A DNA stretch of 64,000 nt from Serinus canaria (GCF_022539315.1 NC_066329.1:9027072-9091071); one strand, 5' to 3'; shown: positions 32,510-44,394, numbered from the stretch's first letter. Notes: generated by a model from the letters alone, not told the origin. Numbers and translations: made by a program.

Positions 32510-34060
32510 TTCTCTCTGTCAGACTCATCAATACTTTTAATTAGCTTTTTTTTTTCCTTTTACCCTGCTTCCATTCCCTTCCTATACATCAGCCTCTTAA
32601 CAGATTTGAGTATGTTTTGAGCTGCCATACCCAACGCCATTTAAATCACTTCTCAAGGGCGCTGGGCCAGGGATGTGCAGTGGTAGTTTAAAGGGATTAG
32701 AGCCCTTTGTTTTTTCACAAGTGGTTCAATTTACAAAAGATCAGGGTTCAAGACCTGCACACTATAAAGTGACTTAAAGCCATGAAATCTATTTCTCACT
32801 AATTCTAGATTACTCTCTACTTAGGAGCCCAGGGTGCCAAAAATGTTGTTTTTTGTTAAAATGATATGAAATCCTAATGCCAGTCTTTTTAACCACTATT
32901 GCACAGTGTACAGTGTCATGCAAATTCCAGACCTATGTGAGCAATTATGGAGCAATGAACATGATCATTTCGATTAAACCAACATGTGTTTTCAAAGATT
33001 TTATTTAAGGCAGATAACCGTAAAACTTTGTCACTTCGCTTCTCCTCTCGGGCATACGCACAAAGCCTTAAACACCCCACGTATCTCCTTTGTAAAGTCT
33101 GAGCATTAATTGCCCACTGCTTATTCAAGCAAAGCCCCCATTGAGAGAAATGGGATTTTGTCTGAATAAAGGCTGCAGAATTGGACCTCTTGTCTGTGGG
33201 TGAGAGATAGGCGACCGGTTAGGTTTTGGGGTCTCCCGTTGCAAAATCGGAGCGTTAGGGAAGATGGGCTTTCTGGTAAAAAAAGTTTTATCTTACTCAG
33301 CATCATACTTGTAATTTGAAATGGAGAGAACCGGTGGCCCACGCGATCATGAATAAAGAACAGTGGGAGAAACTGGGTCAGGCTGGCAAGAAGGTAGGAG
33401 CTGCCCCGATTGTTTTTCTCCCAGCCATTAGCTTCACAAGAGAATCCTTTTTCTCACTGGACGACTGTACTTTATTTTTCTAAAGCAGTATCCCTCTGAC
33501 AACCCAAAAGGAATACTGCATCTGCAAATGAATGGTGCCTGCAAAGAGACAACATGAAATTTTTAAAAAGCATGGTAATAAACGCTATTCAAAAAAACAC
33601 AATCTCTGAAAAACACGGCCTATTGAAATGACAAGCCGAAAATCATTTGCTAAGCACTGAAATGGCCCCTTTTGTCACCCCAATCCTTCTGTTGACAGTT
33701 ACCTTTCAATCCTACAATTGTGCAGTAAGTACTGATTTTTATTCAATGTTCTATTCACCCTGCGTATTAATGAAAAGAAAAAAACTTGTAAGAATAGCCT
33801 TTAATAGGCTGATAGACAAGGCTCCCCTATTCTCCTGCTAGAGCTCCTCTTATCAGCTTCTCACAGTATTGCTGCTCGCTCAATTCTTTCCCATTTCTAA
33901 ACTTTGCTCACCCATCTGGGCTTGTTCTCAACTGAGATGGAAACATTTTTATTTCACAAGTCTTGCTGACCTTTTCTTATTCTTCAGGCGGCGTTAGGTG
34001 AAGCTCTAACCTCAGACCAGCCTTTTTTAAAGCTCAGAAAGCACAATGAGCAGATCAGGT
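32510..34060. promoter_or_regulatory. Longest candidate conserved noncoding region
   Basis: About 1.5 kb of AT-rich, repeat-poor sequence with many retained CpGs (for example 33047-33056, 33211-33217, 33253, 33330-33346 and 33585). TAAT and SOX-like cores recur: TTTTAATTAGC near 32536, GAGCAATTATGGAGC near 32939, CGATTAAACC near 32971, GCATTAATTGCCC near 33103, GTATTAATG near 33762 and TTTAATAGGCTG near 33799. A short inverted repeat GCAGTAT/ATACTGC lies at 33485-33519. CpG retention in AT-rich DNA is the best in-sequence hint of constraint. No open frame exceeds about 73 codons. Confidence 0.5.
33121..33200 (+). repeat. Relic of an ancient palindromic amniote repeat
   Basis: TTATTCAAGCAAAGCCCCCATT (33121-33142) and AATGGGATTTTGTCTGAATAA (33149-33169) form an imperfect hairpin. 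The second arm continues as AGGCTGCAGAATTGGACC. From memory, a dispersed element of reptile and bird genomes has a core like CAATGGGAGTTTTGCC, TGAGTAAGGACTGCAGG, ATTTGGCCC, and this copy follows it closely. I cannot name the family with certainty. Its position inside the longest conserved-looking block suggests exaptation. Confidence 0.5.
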
Positions 34061-35019
34061 CTCAGTTCATCTGTAGAGGAACAGAGGGGTTGTTCCCTGA
34101 GCACTTCTGAGCTCTCCAGGGCCAGGGTGATGGGACAGCAGTGACACGGTCCCTGTGGTGGGGGTGCAGGGGAAGGCTGGTCACACTCCTGGGTCTCACA
34201 GGGACCACTGGCATCACTTGGCCAAAGCGGTGACGTTCATGGAGTTGTTGCAAATAAAAAGTGTTTAACAAAACTGAGAAGTGCTGTCCTTGGCTGGGAG
34301 TATCCAGTACCAATTCTCCCAAGATTCCTGGAGCACTAACGAGTAGCTTTGCCCAATATTAGCAATTACATTTATTACAATTAGAACCCAACTTTGTAAC
34401 ACGTGTCCCCAGCCTGTGATTGCAGATGTGTCCACTCACTCAGAGCTGGTGGTCACGGTGGCTGGGCTCTCTGCAGAGCTTTGTGGGGGCTACCCCTTGC
34501 CTGGGCCCCTGTCTGGGGACTGTCCCTCTGTCTGGGCTGCCCAGTGCGACCCCTCAGCCAAGCAGGGCTACGAGGGGCCCCTCAGATGGGGCAGCAGGGT
34601 CCCTGCCCGCTCCCGAGCCTGCTCCCAGATGCAATGCATTGCCTGTACTCTGAAGGGGAGAAGTCTCCTCCTCCTCCTCTGCATTCCCCACTCATGCAGT
34701 TTTTCTTTCCAGTAGGGAAATTCAGCGCATAACTATCCAGGATTGCAAAAATGTAAACAGTCTGTGTTACATGTCTTCAAATTACAGCCCTGCTGCTCGA
34801 CACATGTGCAGATAATCGAAGCCCTCTGCTCGCGGGGCCCGGGCCCGGGCGAGCGCCAGCGACTGTCCAGTGTCCCCTGCCCCAGATGTCCCCTGCCCTG
34901 GCTGTCCTAGCCCCAGCACTGCTCCAGGACCCCCACCACCACAGTGCCCTTCATGCCCCACTGACACCTCCAGCACTGCCAGGGCTGCCCAGGGCTGGCC
35001 CTGCCGCCCAGCCAATATT
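34061..35019. other. Spacer, no gene supported
   Basis: GC-richer spacer with a small AT-rich patch at 34350-34400 (TATTAGCAATTACATTTATT). A GGGGCCCGGGCCCGGGCG run near 34836 is GC-palindromic but short. Overlapping frames at 34403-34732 match nothing known. Confidence 0.45.
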
Positions 35020-35396
35020 AACGAGAAGTCTACTTAGGGGTTGTTTGAATAGAGGAAATTGTTTTACATTGTGATGCAATATTTCCACACCGGGGTCTCA
35101 TTTATGCAGAGTATTAAAGTCAACACTCGGCACATCTATCTCCATAAGGAGCCAGGCCCATTATCCCCAGTTACTTTTAAGCAGTCTTTGGCTGAGTCCT
35201 GACGTGCTGCCGGTGCCATACATCACAGGGATGCAGTTCCTTAAACTGCAGCTCGTGATTGATAGTTTAACCTTTTTCTCGGAGGTTAATTCGATATATG
35301 CTGGTGTAAACTATAAACCACAGCTCTAGCCTGTCGGGAGGAGGTAATCTGCATGGCACTCTTATGAGATCTCAGGTGCTGCAGTAATTACACCAT
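35020..35396. promoter_or_regulatory. Strong candidate conserved noncoding block
   Basis: AATATTAACGAG near 35014, TTTTACATTGTGATGC near 35062, GAGTATTAAAGTC near 35109, CGTGATTGATAG near 35254, GGTTAATTCGATATATG near 35284 and GCAGTAATTACACC near 35381. Several CpGs survive (35024, 35091, 35129, 35202 and 35292). A nested inverted repeat lies at 35262-35314. Confidence 0.45.
35262..35314. repeat. Nested inverted repeats ATAGTTTA/TAAACTAT and TTAACCT/AGGTTAA
   Basis: ATAGTTTA at 35262-35269 pairs with TAAACTAT at 35307-35314. Overlapping it, TTAACCT at 35267-35273 pairs with AGGTTAA at 35283-35289. Both sets of arms are exact. Confidence 0.75.
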
Positions 35397-35466
35397 CATC
35401 TCCTCCTCCTCCCTCTGTTATTTCTCCCTCCTGGAAAGAGGAGGAGGAGGAAGGGGAGGAGGGTAC
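35397..35466. repeat. Pyrimidine tract facing purine tract
   Basis: CTCCTCCTCCTCCCTC (from about 35401) is followed about 25 bases on by GAGGAGGAGGAGGAAGG (from about 35441). The tracts are largely complementary and could form a hairpin. Confidence 0.8.
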
Positions 35467-36239
35467 TCACCAGCACCTGAGGAGTCCAGCTCTGACTCTG
35501 TTGTGGCCCAGCCTTCAGGACTCCCTGAAGTTCCTTCTCCCACCAGCTCTTGAGGTCATGCCAGGGCTTCCCCAGGCAGGTTGTCATTTTGGTGTGGCAC
35601 TGCCTTTGTGCTGCTCCCAAGCTCATTCCTTCCCAGAATCCCTGTGCTGTTCCTAGGAATGGCAGTGGAGGTGGTGAGATGGGCAGCACCTGTCTTGGCA
35701 AAATGGAATCCTTCCATAGAGCTGGGGGGGATGTAAGCTCCCTGTCCCACTGTGTGTCTGTCCCACCACCCCTGACCCATGGTGCTGTCACACACCACAA
35801 CCAGCTACCATGGATGGTGCTGGCTTATGCTGTTGAGGGCCAGGATACCTGTGCCCATGGCAAGAGCCTTACTGCTCTCCCACCCCCTCCTATAACTTCC
35901 TATAGCTTGCTTTCTTAATTTCTCTTTTTTATTTGTTGTTTTGGCTCCTCAGAGAAGCTGGGGGTTGGAGGGATGTGCAGCCATCCAGTTGTTCTTTGGT
36001 GGCTCTTCCCAGTAGGGCTAGGAAGCCACCCAGCTCCGCTGCTCAGGCAGCACCTGCACTGCCCTGGCCTTGAGGGAGCCTGGTCATTGGGGCGCCCTGC
36101 CACTGCTGCCAAGCTGGACTGAGGTTTGGGGGGGTCTGCATGGGTTTGCCATCAAGCTCTCAGCCTCCTGTGAGGGTCTCGTGCTGGCTGTCCAGTGGGT
36201 GACTGTGTGTGGCACAGCTGTGACCTGCCAGTACTCCCC
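35467..36239. other. Spacer, no gene supported
   Basis: GC-richer spacer. Overlapping antisense frames at 35396-35918 are not family-like. No repeat is seen. Confidence 0.5.
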
Positions 36240-36790
36240 AGGAATGGCTGCGTATGCTTCATGAATTTTTTTTGGCCTCTGTCCCCAAAGTGTCATTTTT
36301 TCCATAGGAAATAACTATTTCTGCTCAAGATCAATAAGATTTTGTTAAGAAAAAGGGAGAAATTTAAAGGCTTGGTTTAATTTAATCTATTTCTTTGCAG
36401 GACGCTCCCTTTGGTAACAATAGGAATTCGATTCCTGCCAGAGCAGACTCCTTAATTAGACCCCACAAAATGAACAGTAACGTGTCTCTGGGCTGAAATT
36501 CTCCCTTTCTGGAGCTTGCAGAAAGGAGGGAGTTTCTAACTCATAATTGCATCTGAATGCAAATGGCTGTGCCAATGTGAATATATTAAAAGCAGCAGCG
36601 TCAGCAATCACTGTGAAAAAAAAAAATACATACAAATGAGGCCCCAGCTTATTGCTCCATTTGGATGCTGTGAAATGGCACCTTATTGTGTTATTATAAG
36701 ATTTCTTGCTTAGTTAACAGAAAATGCTTACAATTAAGTCTGAACTCATTTAGTGCTCAGACTAATTCACATTAGAAAAAGGATGTGACC
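36240..36790. promoter_or_regulatory. Strong candidate conserved noncoding region
   Basis: AT-rich region with CAATAAGATTTTG near 36331, GGTTTAATTTAATC near 36374, CAATAGGAATTCGATTC near 36417, TCCTTAATTAGACC near 36449, CTCATAATTGC near 36539, AATATATTAAAAGC near 36580 and CTTACAATTAAGTC near 36728. It includes a 10-base A run near 36617. No open frame of note. Confidence 0.45.
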
Positions 36791-37613
36791 TCGGCTCCAG
36801 ATCTCTTTTCTATGGCTCTTGCTGTACGTGGAGGTGGCAGTGCTGGGCTGAGGAGGAGCTGTGCTGCATTCCATGTCCCCTGTCCCAGCAGTGCCTCAGG
36901 GACAGGGCTGGTGCATGGGCCAGGCACTGCCATGACCCCTGTCCTGCCTGTGAACCAGGAGAGTGAGATGATGTCACGGGAAAGGCTTTCTGCTTTTTCT
37001 ACTTATCTTAATTCCTGACACTCCCATGGCTGGGCCCTGATGTGTCATGCCCTGCTCAGTCACTGCTCCTGTGCTGGGGCTGTCTGAGGAGGGGGCTGCT
37101 GCTCACAGAGCCCAGCTTTGCTTGCCAGGCAATTGTAGGGAGAGGGGATAACAGCAACAGCAAGAGGGGCTGAAGTTTTGGGGGGTACAGCACATCTGGG
37201 TATCCAAATTAGTGGAAACCATTGAATTTCATCTCTTTGCATCTCTGCTCTTTTTTATGATGCTGAGAAATATCATCCCTGTACCCTGTGGGAAGGCTGC
37301 AGATAAATGAGGGTAAGTTTGTGTGTACATCAAATGCTGTGATGATGTGCCTTGTAGAACAGCCTCCCTGGCACAGCACATAAACACTCCATCTTCCAGG
37401 CACAGCTTTAGATATGGCAAGAACCAAGAATGAGAATAATATATATATTGAGAAAGAGTTACCCTGTGGGGAGTTCAGCAGGCACCACATGGTGAAGAGC
37501 TGGCAGGGCTTGGGCAGATTCCAGAGCCTGGCCATCCTTGTGGCTGCCAGTGGCCCCAGGAGCTGAGCTGGGGCTGCCCAGAGCAGCACATTTGTGGTAC
37601 ACTGAGATCTGTC
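36791..37613. other. Spacer, no gene supported
   Basis: Mixed spacer with an AATATATATATTG patch near 37436. The 181-codon minus frame 37209-37754 runs through the pyrimidine tract at 37614, whose Lys/Arg repeats on the minus strand are artefactual. Confidence 0.45.
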
Positions 37614-37701
37614 CTTCACTCTCTTCTCCTTCCTCTTCCTTTTCCCTTTCTCCTTCCCTTTTCTTTTCTTCTTCCCTTTCCCCTTCCTTTCTCCTCTCCC
37701 A
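37614..37701. repeat. Polypyrimidine tract, about 88 bases
   Basis: Almost uninterrupted C and T on the plus strand from the CTTCACTCTC start to CTCTCCC, irregular rather than a clean microsatellite. Such tracts can adopt triplex structures. Confidence 0.85.
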
Positions 37702-38184
37702 ACTATCAAAGCACCAAACCTTCTGTACAACCAGTACCTGTAGGACAAGGCCAAGGTGGATAAATTATTATTGTGACCCCCGTGTCACTGTGAAAAACTT
37801 CACGGAGCTGCTGAGTGAAAAGTCAAAATTTGCATTTAAATAGAAAATGTTTGGCAGCCTGTAACCCACTGGGCAGTGCGTGGCAGGGGTCCCTGGCCAT
37901 GGTGAAACACCAGTGGGGTGCTGGGAAGCTCCAGCCAGCCAGGACAGACCCTGCTCTGCTCCCTGGCCCCTCTGCCATACCCTGACTGCTTTAACAGCCC
38001 ATCCCAGACCCCCTGTGCTGGGGGCTCAGCCCAGGGTGCCTCTGCCCCTGGCCAGCACTGGCCATGCTCTGCTGGCCCCATCTTCACCACATTCTGCATT
38101 CAGTCACCTCTCAGAGCTCGGGGCTGCGTGGGAGCCTGGCCGAGCCAGCCAGGGCCAGGCACAGGAGGGAGAAGTTGAAGCATT
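37702..38184. other. Spacer, no gene supported
   Basis: AT-richer to about 37850, then GC-rich. Antisense open frames at 37836-38188 are compositional. No gene. Confidence 0.5.
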
Positions 38185-38420
38185 TTAGGAGGTCTATAAA
38201 TTAATTAAACCCCTTTTAAAGGTTAACAAGGTCCACTCTGTCCATCATTAAAGTAACTTCATGCATTTAAATTTTAACAGTCAAACCAATTAGCAATAAA
38301 AATGTTGTATGAACTGCACTTTATTGGATTCTGGTCAAGCCAAAATTGGTTCAGCATTTGATGTCTATTATATTTTTTTTCCCCTTTTCTCGATCTTAAA
38401 CACAACCTCTATTTCCCTTG
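38185..38420. promoter_or_regulatory. Candidate conserved noncoding block
   Basis: ATAAATTAATTAAACCCC near 38196, CATCATTAAAGTAAC near 38241, CATTTAAATTTTAACAG near 38264 and CCAATTAGCAATAAAAATG near 38286. Homeodomain-rich, free of simple repeats apart from a short T run near 38373. Confidence 0.4.
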
Positions 38421-40210
38421 GTTGTGAGAACACCAGTGAGCTCAGGAGGTGGAACAGTGGCAGCAGCAGTCAGGGCTACTCTGAGACCCCTCTTCACTCC
38501 TTGCAGCAGCCTGGCACCTCAATCCACACTTACCATCGTTGAGAAAACATTTTGAACACCTGGCAAAACCTTTCTTAAAGGAAAACACTTGGGACTCTCA
38601 GTGACACCTTTCCAAAGGCACCCTCTGCTCTGCTGCTGCAGGCCCCCCTTGGAGCCCCTTCCCACCTAAACAGGCAGTGAAGGAAAATCATCTACAAAGG
38701 GGCCCAAAATGCTGATGCAGCAAGTTCCAGCCCCAGCAAAAATTACAGGATTAAGGCACATCTTGTGCCTGTAACAAGGACCATGTGAAGAGGATGTTTG
38801 CAGGATTGCAGGCTGCTGGCCCAGCAAAGGGACTGGCCTGGGGAAGCATGGAGGTACCTGATCAGGTAAAAATTTAGGGGAGCAGGAGAAGCTGGCCTCC
38901 CTGAGAGGATGGACAGTGGATAAATTCTCTGCACATGGACACAGTGGTATTTATTTCCCACAGGCCCTTCAGCCAGCAGGCTGCACGGTACTCCAGAACC
39001 TGAGCTGGCAAAATGAAATGACAAAAAAGCTACCAGGATAGAGCTGGGATGCAGGGGATTCACTGCAGAACAGTGTGGGTTTGGCCCCTCTGAAGGCCTG
39101 GAGCACAATCTGTGCTGCCAGGAAACCCAGGATAAACCCATCAGGAATGGTGGAATGGGGAATTAAAACCTGTTTGATGACGAACACTGGTCAAAATGAA
39201 AAATTATGGGGGGCAGGAGGGAAGGGGCAGAGGAGGTTAATGTTCAGCAGAGCTGAAGGGCCTGTGCTGGAGCTACAGCTCTGAGTACCCCTGAGAGGGG
39301 TTGTGGAAACCAGATGTGGAGGAATGGTCACGGTGGGGGGAGCAAGGGGCTGGTATCTGCTCATAATTACTCTTGATTTTGTGCGATGACATTGAGGCTG
39401 CAGGCAAACATGAAAGAACACTTGTGGGGACAGCAGAGCTCATGCCGGCCAATGGATTAATAAAGAATGACTGACATGCAGGGAGCAGGGAGGCCCACAT
39501 GGAAGTGTTTTGTAGGGTTTTGATGTTCTCCAGGCCCACAGAGACCCTTGCCAATGCTGCTGATTGCCCCCCGGTACAGCCGCAGGAGCGCTATGCTTGG
39601 GAGACTCCCAACCCTTCCACACCATGCTCCAACACCTTCGTGTGACCAGTAACCACTCATTTCTGTGCCAAGGGGCTCCTCAGGAAGAAGCCATCAGATG
39701 CAGGACATGGGCTCCATCCACACCACAGACAGCTCAGAGCTGCAACAGTGGGGCAGCTTCCAGGAGAGGACAGAGTGCCTCCTCCCAAAGCAGCTCCACC
39801 GCTGGTAAACAGGTAAAGGTCACCCACTTACAGTTAAATCAGAGCAATTAACACATAATCACATTAACAAAGTACTCTATTCTGGATAAAGGGATTTTTT
39901 TTTTCCTTCAGTAATTGCCCTGTGGCTACACAAAACCTGTAAGAGGTAACTGCGGACTGGGGATTGGGCACCACGGTGATCACCACCAGCACCCAAACAC
40001 CTGGCTCCAGGTGTGTCCATCCCTGCCACCTCTTGAGTTTAGAGTGACTGCTCCTTCCTCCCCTCAGAGAAGTGCCAGGCTGCTGCCAGGCTCCTGGCAG
40101 ATCTAGAGACCCAAATAAGATCCCTTCTGAGGAAGGCCAGCCCCTACCCTATGCCAAGCAGGGGTTCACCCAGCAGGGAGGTTCACACCCACATCTGGAT
40201 AAGGATTCCT
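38421..40210. other. Spacer, no gene supported
   Basis: CA/TG-rich spacer. TTACAGTTAAATCAGAGC and CAATTAACACATAATCAC near 39828-39862 form a small AT island. No gene or clear repeat. Confidence 0.45.
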
Positions 40211-40233
40211 GGGGCAGGGAATGGGGCTGGGGG
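40211..40233 (+). other. G-quadruplex-forming motif
   Basis: Four G runs of at least three (GGGG, GGG, GGGG, GGGGG) separated by loops CA, AAT and CT fit the standard quadruplex pattern on the plus strand. A further run of nine G lies near 40258. Confidence 0.7.
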
Positions 40234-41764
40234 AGTGGTGTGGGAAGCACACAGCAAGGGGGGGGTCACTCAGTCACCACCTGCCTCCTGCACTCGCTGC
40301 AAGCCTGCAGAGAGACTGTTACAACTTTTAATTTGTAAAACCAGGAGGAAAGGAGCGTGTGAATGGAGTGAGCAAGAGAGCAGATGGGCAATGGGCTGCC
40401 CAGCTTCACAGGCAAATTCCAGACGCTTCTGGGATTCCTTGCACCAGCAGGGTTTGTTTTGTCAGTGGTTTGGCATCCTTCCTCTCCTAACCTCTGTGTT
40501 GTGAGCAGGAGCCTTGCTGGGTGCCGGACTGGGAGAGCACAGAGCCACACTCTGCATCCCACTGGCTCTGCCAAGCTCTCCAAAACATTCACAAGTTGCT
40601 TTGCTCCTTCCTCTGCATTCAAACCATCACCACCACCAGGAGCCCCATTCTTAATTACCACAGGTCAAACCTAGTCACAGCCTGTGGCTTGGCTCCTGTT
40701 TGTTTAACTTGGTGTGGCTGGGAAGGGGTCACCTCTTCATGCAGATGGGGGCAGAGCTTCTCTACAGGACCTGGGTTGGCAGGGGTTCCCTGAACACCTC
40801 CAGGCTCTGCCTCGACATCCACTGAGCTGGGAAGGTCCTGACCACAGTCCTGTGCTCAGTCCTGCTCAACACCTTCCCCCCAGGGCACAGTGGCTCACGA
40901 TGGTGTGTTGGTGCAGGGATGCTGGGGTGCACACAATGCTGCCCTGTGGGGGGACAGAGGAACCTCCCAAGGGACTGTGAAGCATTGTTGTTGGTTTTCC
41001 AGACTCACCACTGCATGTCCTGAGCTTCAGAAACTGGTAACCCTCCTGGAGTAATAAACACAATCTTCAAAGTTTCCTGAGGATTTTCAGTTTACACCCA
41101 GGTTGTTCCTTCTGGGAGCACTGCCTTTGAGTGGTGGCACTGATGGAGGTAGCTGGCTCCTGGCAGGTCCTGTTGTCTGCAGGGATCTCAGCTTCCAGGG
41201 ACACAGCTGCAGCCCACATCCAGCGCTCCTCTCATCTCTGCTGCAGCCTCAAGCTCCAGGGCCCTTTATCCAGAGAACTGAACTCTACTCAGCCCCAGAC
41301 CCACTTCCAGTGCTTTTATCCACTGCAGCTGGGTCTGCCCTCAGCTGATCCTGTTTGCCATCCTGATCCTTCTATGCCACCTGGGCCAGAACCCTGTTCC
41401 CACTCAGCCCCATCCCTGTTCAGTCCTGGCGTGCTGCCTCCAGCTGCCACTGCAGTGCCACCACATCCCATCTGTGGAGAGCCCGTGGTGTGTGTATGGT
41501 GCACTCACTGTGCATGTTCCTGTGTCCCCAGCAGCAGGCTGAGATGGGGCAGCACCATGCCTGAGGTTTCCCAGTGATTGTGGACCCATGGATGGATCCA
41601 GAGCCAGCTTTGCCAAATGCCAGTGGCTCTCCTGGGCAGCTGGAGGATGCAGCACTCACCCCAGTGTGTCTCTGTACACGTGTCCCAGCAGCAGGGCCAG
41701 CTGGGCCAGCAGGGAATGGCCTTTCTCCAGAGCAGTAATGCTCCACACAGGATTGTTTTCTCTA
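40234..41764. other. Spacer, no gene supported
   Basis: GC-richer spacer with antisense open frames at 40266-40674 and 41131-41746. None shows domains, and frame content follows CTG/CAG composition. Confidence 0.5.
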
Positions 41765-42080
41765 GGCCGGGATTATCACAGTGATCTGGGCAGGCAGCAC
41801 AGCTCCAATCCCATTACTCCATTAGCATGGGCGTTATAAGGTGACACTCTGCATCTGCTTGACAAAACACAGCTTCAGACTCCTCGCTGAGCGTTTCCAC
41901 CAAAAGGAACACAATTTTCACTTGGAGAGGATTTGCTATTATTATTGGCTTGTAGCTGCTTAGAAATAAACAGCAATAAAGACTTCACCAATTTACTCTC
42001 AGAATGTTCTCATTTGAAACACGCCGTGCAGAAAAATATTAACAAAATAAACTCCCAGCTTAGAAAAGGCTAAAGAGAGC
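41765..42080. promoter_or_regulatory. Candidate conserved noncoding block
   Basis: CCATTACTCCATTAGCATGG near 41811, TGGGCGTTATAAGG near 41828, GAGCGTTTCC near 41889, GCTATTATTATTGGC near 41936 and AACACGCCGTGC near 42018, plus GAAAAATATTAACAAAATAAAC near 42032. AT-rich with retained CpGs. The 14-mer ATTATTGGCTTGTA recurs near 42396. Confidence 0.35.
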
Positions 42081-44394
42081 TTTTTTTGGAGTGTCAGTGT
42101 TTGTGGGAGTGTTTTCTGAAGAAGCTGCAGTTTGAATTGAGCAGCTGTTGATGCCATGTCCCCTAGGACAAGGCACTGGGGAGGGCCCAAGGGCAGTCCT
42201 GGCAGCACAGAAGGGTGGCAGAGCCCTGCTGCCCTGGAAAGGGCAATTTTTTCCTGATGGGATGATTTTCAGACACAGAGACAAGCCCCACTCCATTACA
42301 GCAGTCCAATGCCAGCCTGCAAGGGGTGAACATGATAAGGTGGGAAAGCCTGAAATAAAGCTTAACCCCGAGATTGAAATGGAGTTGTTCAGCATTATTG
42401 GCTTGTAAATTGTTCCTGTGATGAGATTTAGTAAAAGACTGAGAGGTCTTTTGGCAGTGGGAGAGTATTTATGATGCTTTTGTACTGGTACACGAACACT
42501 TTTCTGTTTTGCCTGTGTTCACACTGCCCCAGAGGCCGTGTCCTGTTCCTCAGGGTGTTGTTATACACACAAGTGCTAGCATCCAGGTTTGGGCTTTTCC
42601 AGGCTCCTGCCTTCAGGTAGTTTCTTGCAAAGGTAACAAAGGAGTCTCTGTCCTGGCAAGGAGGAGTGGGGTCCATGGTCCATCCTCAAGAGCAGGAGAG
42701 GACCAGTGTCTCACCTGGGGGTTGGAGGCTTCCTTGCACTTGTTTTTGGTGGCAAATCTCTGCTTTTCAGGGCAGGATGCTGTGAAATGCCTTGCTCCTG
42801 CTGCTGCCTGGCTTGTTGTCTGGAGCCTGTGATGCCTTGTCCTGGCCTTGGGGGTGATGGTTGGTGACCAGCAGCATCAGGGAAGCCTGGCCAGGGTGAT
42901 CTCCTCCACCCTCCCTCCGGTTGCCTTTGGTGGCACTGGGGCTGCCCCCACTGGCACTGTGCTCTGGCTGAGGATGCCAGATCACTGCCTCCACCAAAGC
43001 AAACTCCACATCATGGGGAGCTGAGTGCTGGCAGGTCATTTGCTGTGAGCATTTCCAACAACAAACGAGCTCCAGAGAGCACTCTCAAGGATGGGGAGTG
43101 CAGGAAAAGCTCACTGAGTGGAAGCCTAGTTTTGAATTTACCCAAACATTGCCCCTTGTGTGAGGACAGAGGTCACTGGGAGTGGGGGGAGCACACAGAC
43201 CAGTGTTTCACTGGAGCAATGGAGACATCTTCCTTTAGCACTCTGGTCACATACACAGCCACCTCACTGATGCTGGCAGCCAGGCGCCTTTGTGTCCCTG
43301 TGCCCGTGCTGCTGAGTGTCACAGCCATCTCTGATGCCACACTGCATGCTGGGGAGGGGCTTCTCCCCCTTGGTGGTGCTGTTCCAGAAGAGTACAGAGT
43401 TACCCTCCGTGGGGATTCCTGGGTGTAGGAGTCCATGAATCCTCCAGTGTTAAAACCCCAGCCCAGTGGGGCATTAACTGCAGACCACCACCTCCCTTCT
43501 TTGAGCTTTCTGAGGCAGGAAGCAAAACCTGTGTTGGAGCACAGACTGACAGACTTTTCAAGAAAGATTGCACCTCTGGGATTTCTGGAATAAGCATTGT
43601 AGCAGGTTGCAGCATTTATACTCTGGCCGTGTCAGGCCAAAAGGGACACGCTGCCCCTGCTGACTGCTGAGCTGGTTGCCACTGGGAATCTCACAGACAC
43701 ACTTGGGATTCCCCTGTTTGTATTAACAACACAAGGAAAGCTGAGCAGGAGCCTGGCAATGTGCACAGGCACCTCTCCTGTGGGGCTGGAAGGGATGAGC
43801 AGGGCCTTGCACTCCTCTGGTGCTGACTGGCAGGTGGTGGCAGCCCCTGGGGACACCCCGCCTGTGTCTCTGCTGCAGACCATCTCCTAGTCCTGCCCTG
43901 CTTTTCCCTCCTCTGCTGGAGTTCTTGAGCCTAAAAGCAGCAAGCCAGAGAACCATGGCCAGGGTAGGAGCAGGGAGCTGAGCCTGGGATACTGCAAGAT
44001 CTGGAGGAATTGGGATGTTGCAGAGAGAGGCAGCATCACTTCCCACGGGAACGCTGTGACGGTGTGGATGGGAGAGAAGGGATCAAGAACCAACAGACCT
44101 CCAAAGTGCAGGATGGAGGCACTGCCCCACGACTGCTCTACTCTGCTGGACTCTCCTGGGAGCCTCAGACTGCGTGGAGATGCCTTGGACTACTCCCAGC
44201 TCCATGGATGAGCTGTTCCATGGGATACTCCCATCCTAGACTCCGTCAGGGTGGGACTGAGGTACTGTCACCAGGATCACATAAAACATGATGGATCTTA
44301 CTGTAATCCTTGGAGCCCACGTAAAAAGATACTCTCTAGATATCTATAAAACATGCTGGGATTTGCAATTAAAATACCTGGGTGGTGACTGTGC
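42081..44394. other. Spacer, no gene supported
   Basis: GC-richer spacer. Open frames at 43045-43436 and 43723-44046 overlap on both strands without family features. An AT-rich patch with TAGATATCTA lies near 44337. Confidence 0.5.

Noticed and set aside
33121..33169. Pre-microRNA-like hairpin
   Set aside because: The stem is imperfect and the sequence resembles an old palindromic repeat; no small-RNA evidence is available, so no microRNA is called.
33349..33393. Short ATG-initiated exon-like stretch ending at AAG then GTAGGA
   Set aside because: Only 15 codons, no similarity I recognise, and it lies in a noncoding-looking element; a donor-like GTAGG alone is weak.
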